Assembly (NCBI GenBank): GCA_009692585.1
Contig: SHYX01000001.1
Span: forward strand, 124,001-188,000
DNA length: 64,000 bases
DNA from: Myxococcales bacterium
Lineage (GTDB): Bacteria > Myxococcota > UBA796 > SXON01
Direction: 5' to 3'
The position numbers were made by a program, and so were the translations under genes. Shown piece by piece: positions 44,488 through 53,441 of the stretch; the first letter of the stretch is position 1; each line of letters begins with the position of its first letter. Under the pieces are notes generated by a model. That model worked only from the letters and a program-made list of their open reading frames with translations, made no database searches and was not told where the DNA came from.

Positions 44488-45369
44488 GTGTCGCGCTGGA
44501 GCCTCCGCCCCGAGGTCATGATCGAGACCCGCGACGATGGCGGCGTCGACCTGCTCGACCCGCTCTTCGAGCGGTTGTTGCACCTGGAACCAGCCACGGT
44601 GGCGGCGCTCGACGAGGGCGATGCCATCGCACTTTCAGCGCTGGACGCGCGCCATCTCCGGGCCTGTCCGGAGGCGGACAGGCTGCGGCGGGCCGCGTGG
44701 TACGCGCGCGTGCGGCCGGAGCCGGTGTCGCCGCGGCTGGAGGCGCTCGACGTTCGTCCGCTGGCCGCCGCGGTCGCCGCCCTGGGGTGGGCGCAGGCCT
44801 GGCAGGACGCCGAGCGCTGGCGGCGGCTGATCGAGAACGGTCGGGCCGGAGGCGGCGCGCTGTCGTTGTCGGGGCTGATCCCCCCCGCGCTGGCGAGCGC
44901 GGCCGCCGACCAGGCCGCGGCGATGCCGTTGTCCCCGATGGTGACGTCCGTCGTCATCGGGAATCGCACGGTGGTTGACGAACACGTCGGCGGCGCGCTG
45001 GAGCGGGTGGCGCAGCTCTTCGAGACGCCGGCGGCCCGGCTCGCGTTCGGTGCGGCGCTCGGACGCGCGTTGGCGCGGGGAGTGCTGCTCAACGCCTGGG
45101 CGCTGTCGCCGGGCCAGCGCATGGCCGTCCACCCGGACGGGGCGCGGTACGCGGCCACCCTGGTCGTCGGGCTCAACGCCGAGTGGACCGCGGCGGACGG
45201 CGGCGCGATCGCGTTCGGCGAGCCCGGCCCGGAGGGCCTGCGCGTCCGCTCGCGGTGGTTGCCCCATCGCGGTGACGTGCTCGTCTTCGCGCCGACAGCG
45301 GACACCTGGCACGCCGTTGAGCCGCCCGTTCGGACGCGCTGGACGCTGTCGGGTTGGTGGTTGGGATGA
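44488..45369 (+). CDS. 2-oxoglutarate/Fe(II)-dependent oxygenase
   Basis: 293 residues from GTG 44488. The C-terminal double-stranded beta-helix carries the iron facial triad and 2OG ligand: His and Asp in 'RMAVHPDGARYAATLVVGLN', distal His in 'ADTWHAVEPP', and Arg in 'RTRWTLSGWW'. The spacing resembles prolyl-hydroxylase-type (P4Hc) enzymes. The N-terminal 140 residues are helical and unrecognised. It overlaps the FkbH-like gene by ATGA, so substrate and partner are likely shared. Confidence 0.82.
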   Translation: MSRWSLRPEVMIETRDDGGVDLLDPLFERLLHLEPATVAALDEGDAIALSALDARHLRACPEADRLRRAAWYARVRPEPVSPRLEALDVRPLAAAVAALGWAQAWQDAERWRRLIENGRAGGGALSLSGLIPPALASAAADQAAAMPLSPMVTSVVIGNRTVVDEHVGGALERVAQLFETPAARLAFGAALGRALARGVLLNAWALSPGQRMAVHPDGARYAATLVVGLNAEWTAADGGAIAFGEPGPEGLRVRSRWLPHRGDVLVFAPTADTWHAVEPPVRTRWTLSGWWLG

Positions 45370-46928
45370 TCGTGCTGTTGGGTCGTTGCGGCCTGGAGCG
45401 GTTGGCCGAGGCGCTTCGGCGGACCGGCGAGTCCGTGGCCGTCCTGCCGGTGACCGACCCTGGCGCCGTCGCTGCGCTCTCGCCAGAGCTGGTGTACGCC
45501 GATCTGTTCGACCGCGACTGGATGCGGGCGACGTGGAACGCCACCCGGCGCGGGGAGCCGCCCCCCCAGGACGGCCTGGCGTTCGCGCAGGCCGCGCTCA
45601 CGACGCTTCAGGGTTTCCCCCTGGTGCTTCGGGGAGTGCGCGCTCCGCCCGCGGGTTCGGACGGGCTGGACGGACTGCCGGCGGCGGCGGCGGCCTGGCA
45701 CCAGGCGGCCGGGCTGTTGGCGGGGCACCGGGTGGTCGACGTCGCCGGGCTCTGGGCACGACACGGCATCCTCCAGGACGCGGTGCGCTTCGGGGTCGGG
45801 CATGGCGAGCCCGAGCTGGGCGAGCTGGGCGAGAGCCGCCTCGGGGCGGGCGACGCGGCTGCGGTCGAGGCCGGAGCCGTGTTGGCCTGGCTGACGGCGC
45901 GCCGCGGGCGGATCATCAAGGCGATCGTGGTCGATCTGGATGACACGCTCGTTCACGGGGAGGTCGCGGCGGCCGATTTCGGCGACCGCAATCCGGCGTG
46001 GAGTGGGGATGTATCGGTGGATGCCGATACGGCGTTATGGATGGCGCCGCGCGGACTGCACGATGCCTTGCGGGTGTGCGCGGCGCGCGGGCTGGCGCTG
46101 GCCTTGTGCAGTCGCAACGACCCGGCGTTGGTGCGGGCGCGGTTCCGGCTCCGACCGGAGCTGGCGGCGGACCTCTGTGACCTCGACAGCTTCGATGTGG
46201 TCGAGGTGGGCTTCGGGCCTAAGTCGGCGGCATGCCGCCGGATCGCTCACCGCCTGGGCGTGGGTCTGGAGACCCTGGCCTTTTTGGACGACAGCGCGGT
46301 GGAGCGGGCGGAGGTCGCGGCAAATGCGCCGGGGGTGCGCATCCTCACCGGCGAGGTCGCCGGCTTCCGCGAGACGCTCCTCACCGGCGTGGGCTTCGTC
46401 GCGTGGTCGCGGACCGAGGCCGCCTCGGCCCGGGCCTCCTCGTGGACCAGCGGGGGCGCGGTGGCCGCCGCCGCCGCCGACGGCGAAGCGGCGCTCACCC
46501 GCTTTCTACACGGCCTGGAGCTCATCGTGGCGGTGCGGCCTGCGACCGACGCCGACGCGACCCGCGTGGACGAGCTGCTCTTGCGGACCAATCAGCTCCG
46601 CTTGACGGGGCGCTCGACGATTCCCGGCGGAGCGAGGGTCTACGTCGCCTTGGTGCGCGATCGCCTCGCCGATCACGGCGTGGTGGCGGCCGGCTGGTTT
46701 GTGGGGGAGGGCGCGGACCGGCGCCTCGGGGAGCTGGCGGTGTCCTGTCGGGTGCTGCCCCATCGGGTGGTGGGCAGCATCCTGGCGTTGATGCTCCGGC
46801 TCGAGCCGGGTGCACGGGTGGAGCGCGTCGACACCGGGCGGAACGCTGCGACGGCCGGACTGGTGGACGAAGCGCGCGAAGGGGTGGCGCCCTGGGTCTG
46901 TGGTAGCGCACAGGCGCCGCCGAGATAG
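45366..46928 (+). CDS. FkbH-like HAD/GNAT-type protein
   Basis: 520 residues. Residues 1-180 are an SGNH-like or linker region; 185-390 a HAD IIIC domain with 'VVDLDDTLVHG' (190-195), 'ALALCSRNDPALV' and 'LAFLDDSAVERAEV'; 395-520 a C-terminal acyltransferase-like domain with 'DELLLRTNQLRLTGRS', the FkbH signature ('RTNQFNLT'). FkbH proteins load glyceryl units onto acyl carrier proteins in polyketide and related pathways. No polyketide synthase or carrier protein is in the window. Overlap with the 2OG oxygenase suggests a small modification pathway. Confidence 0.82.
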   Translation: MIVLLGRCGLERLAEALRRTGESVAVLPVTDPGAVAALSPELVYADLFDRDWMRATWNATRRGEPPPQDGLAFAQAALTTLQGFPLVLRGVRAPPAGSDGLDGLPAAAAAWHQAAGLLAGHRVVDVAGLWARHGILQDAVRFGVGHGEPELGELGESRLGAGDAAAVEAGAVLAWLTARRGRIIKAIVVDLDDTLVHGEVAAADFGDRNPAWSGDVSVDADTALWMAPRGLHDALRVCAARGLALALCSRNDPALVRARFRLRPELAADLCDLDSFDVVEVGFGPKSAACRRIAHRLGVGLETLAFLDDSAVERAEVAANAPGVRILTGEVAGFRETLLTGVGFVAWSRTEAASARASSWTSGGAVAAAAADGEAALTRFLHGLELIVAVRPATDADATRVDELLLRTNQLRLTGRSTIPGGARVYVALVRDRLADHGVVAAGWFVGEGADRRLGELAVSCRVLPHRVVGSILALMLRLEPGARVERVDTGRNAATAGLVDEAREGVAPWVCGSAQAPPR

Positions 46929-46938
46929 CCCCCCCGCC

Positions 46939-47481
46939 ATGCTCCTCCTCCTCTTCGCCTCCAGTCTCGCCGGTGACGGCGCTCTTGCCGCCAACAAAAA
47001 AGTGCCGGTCGCGTATGTCGACGACCTGCAGTTCAAGGCCGCCGTGCTCCTGGAGGAGGAGGTCCAGGCGGTGGTGCCCAGCACCTGGGTGGCCCAGTCG
47101 ACGCCAAGGGGCAGCTACGAGCCTCCGGAGGGCAGCGTGCTGGGGCGCCAGTCGGAGTTCCGCATCGGGGTGATGTGTGGCCCGAGCTGCAAGCCGGTCG
47201 AGGACTGGACGCCGGTGCTGGAGGCCGAGCTGCTCAAGGAGATGATGGGTTGGACCTGGCGGAAGGAGCGCGACGAGAAGAGCCTGACCCAGCGGTTCAT
47301 GACCGCCCGCGCGTCGAACGGCACGGTGCAGATCATCCGGATCCTCTCCGCGCCGGGCGGCAGCAAGGCGATCTATTGCCGGGCGCGACTGATCCCCCAG
47401 GGGGGCGGGGTCACCCGCGATCCGCTCATCGACAAGCTGGTGCCCGCGTTCGAGGAGGCTTGTCTGGGGATGAAGCTGTAG
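46939..47481 (+). CDS. Small exported protein of unknown function
   Basis: 180 residues with an uncharged signal peptide ('MLLLLFASSLAGDGALA', cleavage before 'ANKK'). The mature protein has two close cysteines ('VMCGPSCKPVEDW') that may form a disulfide, then helical and beta segments with 'WRKERDEKSLTQRFMTARAS'. No family recognised. It follows the FkbH-like gene by ten bases and may belong to that operon; it ends two bases before the convergent DCC gene. Confidence 0.6.
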   Translation: MLLLLFASSLAGDGALAANKKVPVAYVDDLQFKAAVLLEEEVQAVVPSTWVAQSTPRGSYEPPEGSVLGRQSEFRIGVMCGPSCKPVEDWTPVLEAELLKEMMGWTWRKERDEKSLTQRFMTARASNGTVQIIRILSAPGGSKAIYCRARLIPQGGGVTRDPLIDKLVPAFEEACLGMKL

Positions 47482-47483
47482 CG

Positions 47484-47897
47484 TTACGGAAAAAACCGCG
47501 CCGTCTCCGCCAGAGTCGGCACCCGGCAGGTGTCAAGCCTGCCCCAGACCCGGTACCGGACGCGCGCCACCACGCGGTAGCCCAGGTCGGTGAGCGCGCG
47601 CGGCAAGAGCCCAAAGGCGGCCAACCATGACCAGGGCGCGCGCAGGTGCGCCGCGATGGCGAATGCGGCGGCGCTGCGTTGAAAGAGGCGGCCGCCCTCC
47701 AGGTACAAGACGGTGTCGAGGTCGCGGGGCATCTCCGGGTAGCGCGCGCGAAGCGCCTGAGCGGTGGCGCCTTGCAGCGGGGCGAACCGGAAACGACCGA
47801 CTGGGTCGTGCGCGAGCAGCCACTGCACCAGCCCGTCGCACATCCCGCATTCGCCGTCGAAGAGCACGAGTCGGTCGGGGAGCGCGGGCGTACTCAC
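47484..47897 (-). CDS. DCC-family thiol oxidoreductase-like protein (DUF393)
   Basis: 137 residues from GTG 47897. The N-terminal 'LVLFDGECGMCDGLVQWLL' is the DxCxxC signature of the DCC/DUF393 family, followed by 'FRFAPLQGATAQAL', also diagnostic. Members have a thioredoxin-like fold and putative redox activity; the function is not established. It is the last gene of a leftward set. Confidence 0.85.
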   Translation of the reverse strand: MSTPALPDRLVLFDGECGMCDGLVQWLLAHDPVGRFRFAPLQGATAQALRARYPEMPRDLDTVLYLEGGRLFQRSAAAFAIAAHLRAPWSWLAAFGLLPRALTDLGYRVVARVRYRVWGRLDTCRVPTLAETARFFP

Positions 47898-47913
47898 GCC
47901 CGTAAGGTAAGCG

Positions 47914-48747
47914 CTACCGCCGTGCGAGCAATGCCCGGTCCACGCGCAGCCGAGAGGCGGCGACGAGCCAGCGCCGCAGCGGGCTGGCCTCCGGGACGCC
48001 CACGAGCCCCCGGGCGAGCGCCCGCGTGGCCCGGGCGTCCAGGCGCTCGCCGTCGAAGATGCAGTGGTCGTCGGCATGGACGCGGACGCCGTCGCTGCGG
48101 ACCTTGCCCCCCTCCCACCGGGGCGGCGGGCAGGCGGCGAACAGTCGCGTCGCCAGGGCGCGGAGGCCGCCCGTGGCGTCGGTGCGGCGCTCGGAGGCGA
48201 CGCGGCGCGCGAGCCCATGACGTTCGTTCGCGAGGTGGGCCGCCATCGCCGTGATCAGCCAACGGGCCCGGTCGATCGGCGCGCCGTCGGCCAGCATTCC
48301 GGCGGCGCCGAGCGGGTCCGCGGCGTCCAGCGCGAGCAGGGACGCGGCCGCCACCGCTTCGCCGCCTTGGCCGCCCTCACGGCCGACCAGCGTCCAGGTG
48401 CCCGCGATCCAGACCGCGCGTCGCGCAAAGGCCTCGCCGGCGCCGAGCCGCCCCGCGGCCGCCGCACCGATCGCCGCCGCCGCGAGGCTGGCCTGCAACG
48501 GGACGTCCTCGCCCCCTGGCGCCTCCCCGGGCAGGGGCAGCAGGTCGTCGAGCGTCCACGCGAGCGGCGCCGACCAGGCCGCCTCTGCTTCGATGGGGTC
48601 GGCCTCCCAGCGCAGTCCGTCCTCCACCGCCGGACCGCGCCGCAGCACCCGGCGCGTGCCATCGGCCATGTCCAGGGCGTCCCACCAACTGGTCACCCCG
48701 TCCGTCGAGATGCGCTCTCGCACGCGGCCCCGACCGAGACCGGTCAC
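47914..48747 (-). CDS. Protein of unknown function
   Basis: 277 residues from GTG 48747, overlapping the stop of the multifunctional enzyme by GTGA. It is Ala/Arg-rich and mostly helical, with 'VTSWWDALDMADGTRRVLRR' near the start, 'RRAVWIAGTWTLVGREGGQG' in the middle and 'WLVAASRLRVDRALLARR' at the end. No motif, signal peptide or membrane helix is evident. Coupling implies a link with the neighbouring lipid-type enzyme. Confidence 0.6.
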   Translation of the reverse strand: MTGLGRGRVRERISTDGVTSWWDALDMADGTRRVLRRGPAVEDGLRWEADPIEAEAAWSAPLAWTLDDLLPLPGEAPGGEDVPLQASLAAAAIGAAAAGRLGAGEAFARRAVWIAGTWTLVGREGGQGGEAVAAASLLALDAADPLGAAGMLADGAPIDRARWLITAMAAHLANERHGLARRVASERRTDATGGLRALATRLFAACPPPRWEGGKVRSDGVRVHADDHCIFDGERLDARATRALARGLVGVPEASPLRRWLVAASRLRVDRALLARR

Positions 48748-50801
48748 CGGAGCTCGAGCGTCGCGTTGCTGATCACGAGGTTGCCGTCGCCATCGCGCGT
48801 CTGGAGCGAGTAGACCCCCGGAGCGATGCCCCAACCGGCCACGTGTAGGCTGGTGCCGTTCGGGACCGGGCGAGCGAATCGAACCGCCAGCCGCCGCAGC
48901 CGGCGGGCGTCTCCCTCACCGACCGCGCGCAGGGCCGCCGCTCCGGTCATCGCCATGGTGCACAGACCCTGGAGAATCAGGTCTTTGTGGCCGGCGGCGC
49001 GGGCGGTGGCGGGATCGATGTGGATGGGGTTGTCGTCGAGGGACGGCTCGGCGTACCGGATCGAGAGGTCGTCGCCAACCGGAGCCTGCGCCACGAACGC
49101 GGGCGGCCCGCGGTCCGGCTCGGGCGCCGGCGTCGCTTTGGGGGCGTCGCCCGGCCGCTTGGGCCCGCGGATGAAGTAGGTGGTCTTCGCCTCGACCGCG
49201 AGCTGGCCATCCACGAAGCCGAAGAGCCGGCTGACGACGACCGTCCCCCCGGTCTTCTCCTCCACCGACTCCAGCTCGGCGCGAAGCTGGACCAGGTCCC
49301 AGGGGCGCAACGGGCGATGGAAGGTGGCGTCGTGCTCACCGTGGACCAGGCGTAGCAGGTCGAGCTCCAACTCGGGGTCGGTGGCGATCTTGAACATCAG
49401 CCCGTGAAACAGCCGCACGTGGAACATCGGCGGCAGGATCGCGTCGGACCCGGCGTAGGCCGGCGAGCGGTCGTCGGTACAATCGGCGTACATCGCGGCG
49501 AAGCGGGGCTCGGCGAACTTCGCGCCGTCCTCCCAGCGCTTTTTGATCGGCCACACCTTGGCGCCCGTCGGCGGCGCGTCGGCGGCGACGGCGGCCGGGG
49601 TGACGCCGGGGTCCGGCCGCGCCGAAAAGTCGAAGTACATGGCGAACTTCATCAGCACGCCCATGTTGTCGGCGGTGATGCGGCCCTTCATGAACGCCTT
49701 GTCGGGCGCGATCGTCTGGTTGAAGATGCCGACGATGGTCTCGGTGTCGGACTTCAGGACACAGTCGGGCGAGCCGGTGAGCCCAGCTTCCACCCGACAG
49801 GTGCCGTTCAGCACGACGAGGGTGTGGCTGGAGCCGTCCTTGATGGCGAAGTGCAGCCGCGCGCGCCAATCGCCGGCCTTCTCCGGGCGAAAAGCGAGCG
49901 GAACGTGCGAGAAGGCCTCCGCGACCCGATCGGGTCCGGCCGCCGCGGACGGCGCGGCAACCGCGGTGTCGAAGGCGGTGATCGTGGGCCAGGCGGCCCC
50001 GATCTCGGCGAGCGTCCACGGCGCGTCACCCGGCTTCTCGACCCCTTCGTTCATGTGGACTTCGTAGAGATGCAGGCGTTGTCCCGCCACCCCGACGATG
50101 GTTCCGGTGACGTTCCGCGCCGCGTCGCTGGCCAGGAAGACCACGATGGGGCTGATGTGCGCGGCCGAGAGATCCGCTCCGACCCGGTCGATGTCCTCCG
50201 TCATCCGCGTTTTGGCGATTGGCGCGATGGCATTGACGTTGATGTTGGCCTTCTTCAGTTCCATGGCCAGCACGCGGGTGAGGCCGTAGATACCTGCCTT
50301 GGCCGCGGCGTAGTTGGACTGCCCGTAGTTGCCGATCATCCCCGAGACACTGGTGGTGTTGACGATCGAGCCGCCTTGTCGGGCCAGCGCCGGGATGGCC
50401 GCCTTGCATACGTGGTAACTACCCTTCAGGTGGATCTCGATGACCAGGTCCCACTCTGCCTCGGTCATCTTGACGAAGCTCTTGTCGCGCAAGATGCCGG
50501 CGTTGTTCACCACCACGTCCAGCCGCCCCCAGCGGTCGAGCGCGGCGTCCACCATGCGCTGACACCCCTCGGCGACGGTGACGCTGTCGAGGTTGGCGAG
50601 CGCCTGGCCGCCCAGGGCGACGATCTCGTCGACCACGCGCTGGGCGGGGCCACCGTCGGCGCCGCTGCCGTCGCGCCCGGCGCCGAGATCGTTGACCACC
50701 ACATGGGCACCCTCGCGCGCGAAGGCCAGGGCGTGCTCGCGACCGATCCCGTTGCCCGCGCCCGTGACCAGCACCACTTTCCCGCGCAAGCCGGAGCTCA
50801 T
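48744..50801 (-). CDS. Multifunctional SDR-SCP2-MaoC enzyme (HSD17B4-like)
   Basis: 685 residues in three parts, in an order unlike animal HSD17B4 (SDR-hydratase-SCP2): an SDR domain (1-300) with 'TGAGNGIG' (13-20), 'NNAG' (99-102), Ser 151, Tyr 164 and Lys 168; an SCP2-like sterol/lipid-carrier domain (about 300-410, 'RARLHFAIKDGSSHTLVV'); and a MaoC-type hot-dog pair (about 430-685) with the hydratase motif 'SLDDNPIHIDPATARAAG'. It probably performs (R)-hydration and dehydrogenation of enoyl-CoA in beta-oxidation-like lipid metabolism. Coupled on both sides by overlaps. Confidence 0.87.
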   Translation of the reverse strand: MSSGLRGKVVLVTGAGNGIGREHALAFAREGAHVVVNDLGAGRDGSGADGGPAQRVVDEIVALGGQALANLDSVTVAEGCQRMVDAALDRWGRLDVVVNNAGILRDKSFVKMTEAEWDLVIEIHLKGSYHVCKAAIPALARQGGSIVNTTSVSGMIGNYGQSNYAAAKAGIYGLTRVLAMELKKANINVNAIAPIAKTRMTEDIDRVGADLSAAHISPIVVFLASDAARNVTGTIVGVAGQRLHLYEVHMNEGVEKPGDAPWTLAEIGAAWPTITAFDTAVAAPSAAAGPDRVAEAFSHVPLAFRPEKAGDWRARLHFAIKDGSSHTLVVLNGTCRVEAGLTGSPDCVLKSDTETIVGIFNQTIAPDKAFMKGRITADNMGVLMKFAMYFDFSARPDPGVTPAAVAADAPPTGAKVWPIKKRWEDGAKFAEPRFAAMYADCTDDRSPAYAGSDAILPPMFHVRLFHGLMFKIATDPELELDLLRLVHGEHDATFHRPLRPWDLVQLRAELESVEEKTGGTVVVSRLFGFVDGQLAVEAKTTYFIRGPKRPGDAPKATPAPEPDRGPPAFVAQAPVGDDLSIRYAEPSLDDNPIHIDPATARAAGHKDLILQGLCTMAMTGAAALRAVGEGDARRLRRLAVRFARPVPNGTSLHVAGWGIAPGVYSLQTRDGDGNLVISNATLELR

Positions 50802-51586
50802 TTCAGGTGCACTCCCACCACGAGTCCGCCGGCCTCCCAGCGATCACGCGCCGCGCGCCGTTGCCAGCGCAAGTCGAGGTCGACCCAGGCCGACATGGCC
50901 CCGGTGTCGATGGCCATGCGCAGTTGTTCGGTCGGCTGGACCGCGATGGTGATCGCGCAACCGTCGGCCCCGAGGTTGAGCAGGAGCCCCTCGGCCTGTA
51001 CCGGATCGATGATGCGGATGGGCCAATTGAGGCGCTCCCGCTTTGCGCCCCGCCGCTGGCCGAACGCGTCCGCAGGGGCGTCCTCGGCGGCCTTGAGCGC
51101 CTGGTCGCGCAAGAAGACACAGTCGAGGTACCGGTTCAGCGCCTGCTCGCCGAGCTTGCTGACCAGTGCCTGCCGGGCGCCGACGTACCGGTGCATGCTG
51201 CGGAGGTAACGGTCCAGGAACATGCCACGCTCGGCGTCCTGTCGGGCCTCGTCGGCCGTGGGCGAGGTCGCCAGCTTGCGCCGGAGGGTGTCGGCCGCGG
51301 TGGCCACCTCGAGCAGATCGTCGGCGCCGTGCCGGATCCACTCCAAGCGTTCGCCCACCCCGACCCCGCCCCCGGCCAGCGCGAAGATCGGCAGTGACCC
51401 CCCGGCGCGTCGGAACCGGCGGAAGATGGCCTGCGACTCCGGCCGGGCGTGGATGAGCACCCCATCGACCTCGGTGTCGGGCACTTCGCCTTCGCCGACG
51501 AGATCGATCACTCCGGCCAGCGCCTGCGCCAGGGAGTCGGGAACGGGTCCGCCGAGGACCATGTACCGGGTCATGAGGTCGCGCAC
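50798..51586 (-). CDS. PilZ-like domain protein
   Basis: 262 residues from GTG 51586 (an ATG four codons in is alternative). The N-terminal 120 residues have a response-regulator-like feel ('VPDTEVDGVLIHARPESQAI', 'LPIFALAGG') without clear phospho-acceptor geometry. The C-terminal 100 residues ('RRGAKRERLNWPIRII', 'GLLLNLGADGCAITI', 'MSAWVDLDLRWQRRA') resemble a PilZ barrel, but the RxxxR cyclic-di-GMP motif is only approximate. c-di-GMP binding is a possibility. Its stop overlaps the multifunctional enzyme. Confidence 0.5.
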   Translation of the reverse strand: MRDLMTRYMVLGGPVPDSLAQALAGVIDLVGEGEVPDTEVDGVLIHARPESQAIFRRFRRAGGSLPIFALAGGGVGVGERLEWIRHGADDLLEVATAADTLRRKLATSPTADEARQDAERGMFLDRYLRSMHRYVGARQALVSKLGEQALNRYLDCVFLRDQALKAAEDAPADAFGQRRGAKRERLNWPIRIIDPVQAEGLLLNLGADGCAITIAVQPTEQLRMAIDTGAMSAWVDLDLRWQRRAARDRWEAGGLVVGVHLK

Positions 51587-51635
51587 GTCGGGAGGCTATC
51601 ACGACCGTGGCGGCCCACGCCGAGCCCTGGATGGG

Positions 51636-51857
51636 TTGGTCGCCCATGCCGCGCGACGTCTGGCTCCCCGAGCCATGAAGCCTTCGGGCGGCATGGGGAC
51701 TGCGGTGAGGGGGAGCGCGCTACGTCCCAGCGCGTTCCTCAACGCGCTGGGTGCCGAAGTCCGGAAAGAGTAGCTTGGAGGCCGGAGGTCGGATACCCGA
51801 GTTGCTGGCGCGGCAGGGGGAAGAGGGCGGCGAGCCCGTTCCCCCGTTCCATGATAG
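51636..51857 (+). repeat. Two-hairpin dispersed repeat, copy B
   Basis: Complete copy. A conserved upstream block (about 51674-51718, including GGCATGGGGACTGCGGTGAG) precedes hairpin 1: arms 51726-51736 (CCCAGCGCGTT) and 51741-51751 (AACGCGCTGGG), loop CCTC. The linker contains AGCTTGGAGGCCGGAGGTC (51772-51790), identical in copy C. Hairpin 2: arms 51816-51828 and 51834-51845, loop GGCGA. It ends in CCATGATAG (51849-51857), 12 bases before the prfC ATG, which has no Shine-Dalgarno sequence of its own. Confidence 0.8.
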
Positions 51858-51869
51858 CCGCCGCCGGCC

Positions 51870-53441
51870 ATGGAAGCGCTCGAGACTCTCGCGTACGAAG
51901 CTGGGCGCCGCCGGACCTTCGCGATCATCTCGCATCCCGACGCGGGCAAGACCACGCTGACGGAGAAGTTGCTCTTGTACAGCGGCGCCATCCACATCGC
52001 GGGGGCGGTCAAGTCGCGTAAGGCCAGTCGGCACGCGGTGAGCGACTGGATGAAGATGGAGCAGGAGCGTGGGATTTCGATCACCAGCTCGGTGCTTCAG
52101 TTCGACTATCGGGGGCGCCGGCTCAACCTCCTGGACACCCCCGGTCACGCGGATTTTTCGGAGGACACCTATCGCGTGCTCGCGGCGGTGGACTGCGCGG
52201 TGATGCTGATCGACAACAGCAAAGGTGTCGAGGATCGAACGCGGAAGTTGTTCGACGTCTGTCGGATGCGCGGCATCCCGGTGCTCACGCTCATCAACAA
52301 GTGCGACCGCGACGGGATCGAGCCGCTGACGCTCCTGGACGACGTCGGCAAGGCGCTGGGGATCGAATGCGCACCGGTGAACTGGCCGGTGGGCAGCGGC
52401 CGGGAGTTCGTCGGGGTCTACGACCGTACGACCGGGAAGGTCCTTCGTTTCGGGCCCGGGAAGGGCACCGAGCTGGTGGAGTTCGAGGCGATCGATCCTT
52501 CCGAGCTTCCCGAACGCCTTCGTGGCCAATTGGGCGAGGACAAAGAGCTTTTGGACGCGGCCGGGGACACCTTCGACCGGGAACGGTTCCTGGCGGGCCT
52601 GCAGACCCCGGTGTTCTTCGGGTCGGCGATGAACAATTTCGGGGTGCAGCCCTTCCTGGAGGCCATGGTCGAGATGGCGCCGGGACCGCGGCAGCGGCCG
52701 TGCGTCGGCGTCGATCGCCCGCCCGAGGACCCGCGGTTCTCGGGCTTCATCTTCAAGATCCAGGCGAACATGAACCCCCGCCACCGGGATCGTGTGGCCT
52801 TCCTGCGCATCCAGAGTGGCCGCTTCGAACGCGCGATGGAGGTCATCGTCCATCGCACTGGCCAGACGCTGAAGCTCAGCAAACCGCACACTTTTCTGGG
52901 CAGCGAGCGCGAATTGCTCGATGAGGCCTGGCCTGGCGATGTGGTCGGCCTCTTCGACCCGGGCGAGCTCCGCATCGGCGACACGCTATTTGTGGGACCA
53001 CGGGTGGAGTACCAGGGAATCCCTAGGTTTGCGCCGGAGTATTTTGCCAGGGTCAAGCTGAAGGACCCCATGCGGCGCAAGCACCTTTCGGCCGGCCTGC
53101 AACAGCTCAGCGCCGAAGGGGCGATCCAGCTTTTCACTCGCCCGGAGCTGGGCGATCAGGACCCCTTTCTCGGCGCGGTGGGTCAACTCCAGTTCGAGGT
53201 CTTGCTGCATCGCCTGGAACACGAGTACGGCGTCAAGTCGGTCCTCGATCCGTCGCCTTTCCGGTTGGCGCGTTGGATTCGGGGAGATGCCGGGTTGGCG
53301 TGGATGAAGGCGCGTCGCGACTACACGATTGTCGAGGACCGGCACGGGCGGCCGGTGGTGCTGGGCGAGTCGCCGTGGCCCCTGCAGTACGCGCTACGCG
53401 AGAACCCGGGTCTGGAGTTGCTGGACGTCGAGCCATTGTGA
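51870..53441 (+). CDS. prfC: Peptide chain release factor 3
   Basis: 523 residues, a translational GTPase that recycles RF1/RF2 after peptide release. G1 'IISHPDAGKTTLTEKLLLYS', switch region 'QERGISITSSVLQF', G3 'LLDTPGHADFSEDTYRVL' and G4 'INKCDRDG' are all visible, followed by domain II ('PVFFGSAMNNFGVQPFLEAM') and the RF3-specific C-terminal domain ('QFEVLLHRLEHEYGV'). The ATG at 51870 has no clear Shine-Dalgarno; it is preceded by repeat copy B. Expression control through that element is a possibility. Confidence 0.95.
   Translation: MEALETLAYEAGRRRTFAIISHPDAGKTTLTEKLLLYSGAIHIAGAVKSRKASRHAVSDWMKMEQERGISITSSVLQFDYRGRRLNLLDTPGHADFSEDTYRVLAAVDCAVMLIDNSKGVEDRTRKLFDVCRMRGIPVLTLINKCDRDGIEPLTLLDDVGKALGIECAPVNWPVGSGREFVGVYDRTTGKVLRFGPGKGTELVEFEAIDPSELPERLRGQLGEDKELLDAAGDTFDRERFLAGLQTPVFFGSAMNNFGVQPFLEAMVEMAPGPRQRPCVGVDRPPEDPRFSGFIFKIQANMNPRHRDRVAFLRIQSGRFERAMEVIVHRTGQTLKLSKPHTFLGSERELLDEAWPGDVVGLFDPGELRIGDTLFVGPRVEYQGIPRFAPEYFARVKLKDPMRRKHLSAGLQQLSAEGAIQLFTRPELGDQDPFLGAVGQLQFEVLLHRLEHEYGVKSVLDPSPFRLARWIRGDAGLAWMKARRDYTIVEDRHGRPVVLGESPWPLQYALRENPGLELLDVEPL

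Noticed and set aside
44385..45956. Long minus-strand frame opposite the 2OG oxygenase and FkbH-like genes
   Set aside because: The plus-strand genes carry clear catalytic motifs and coupled starts; the antisense frame has none.
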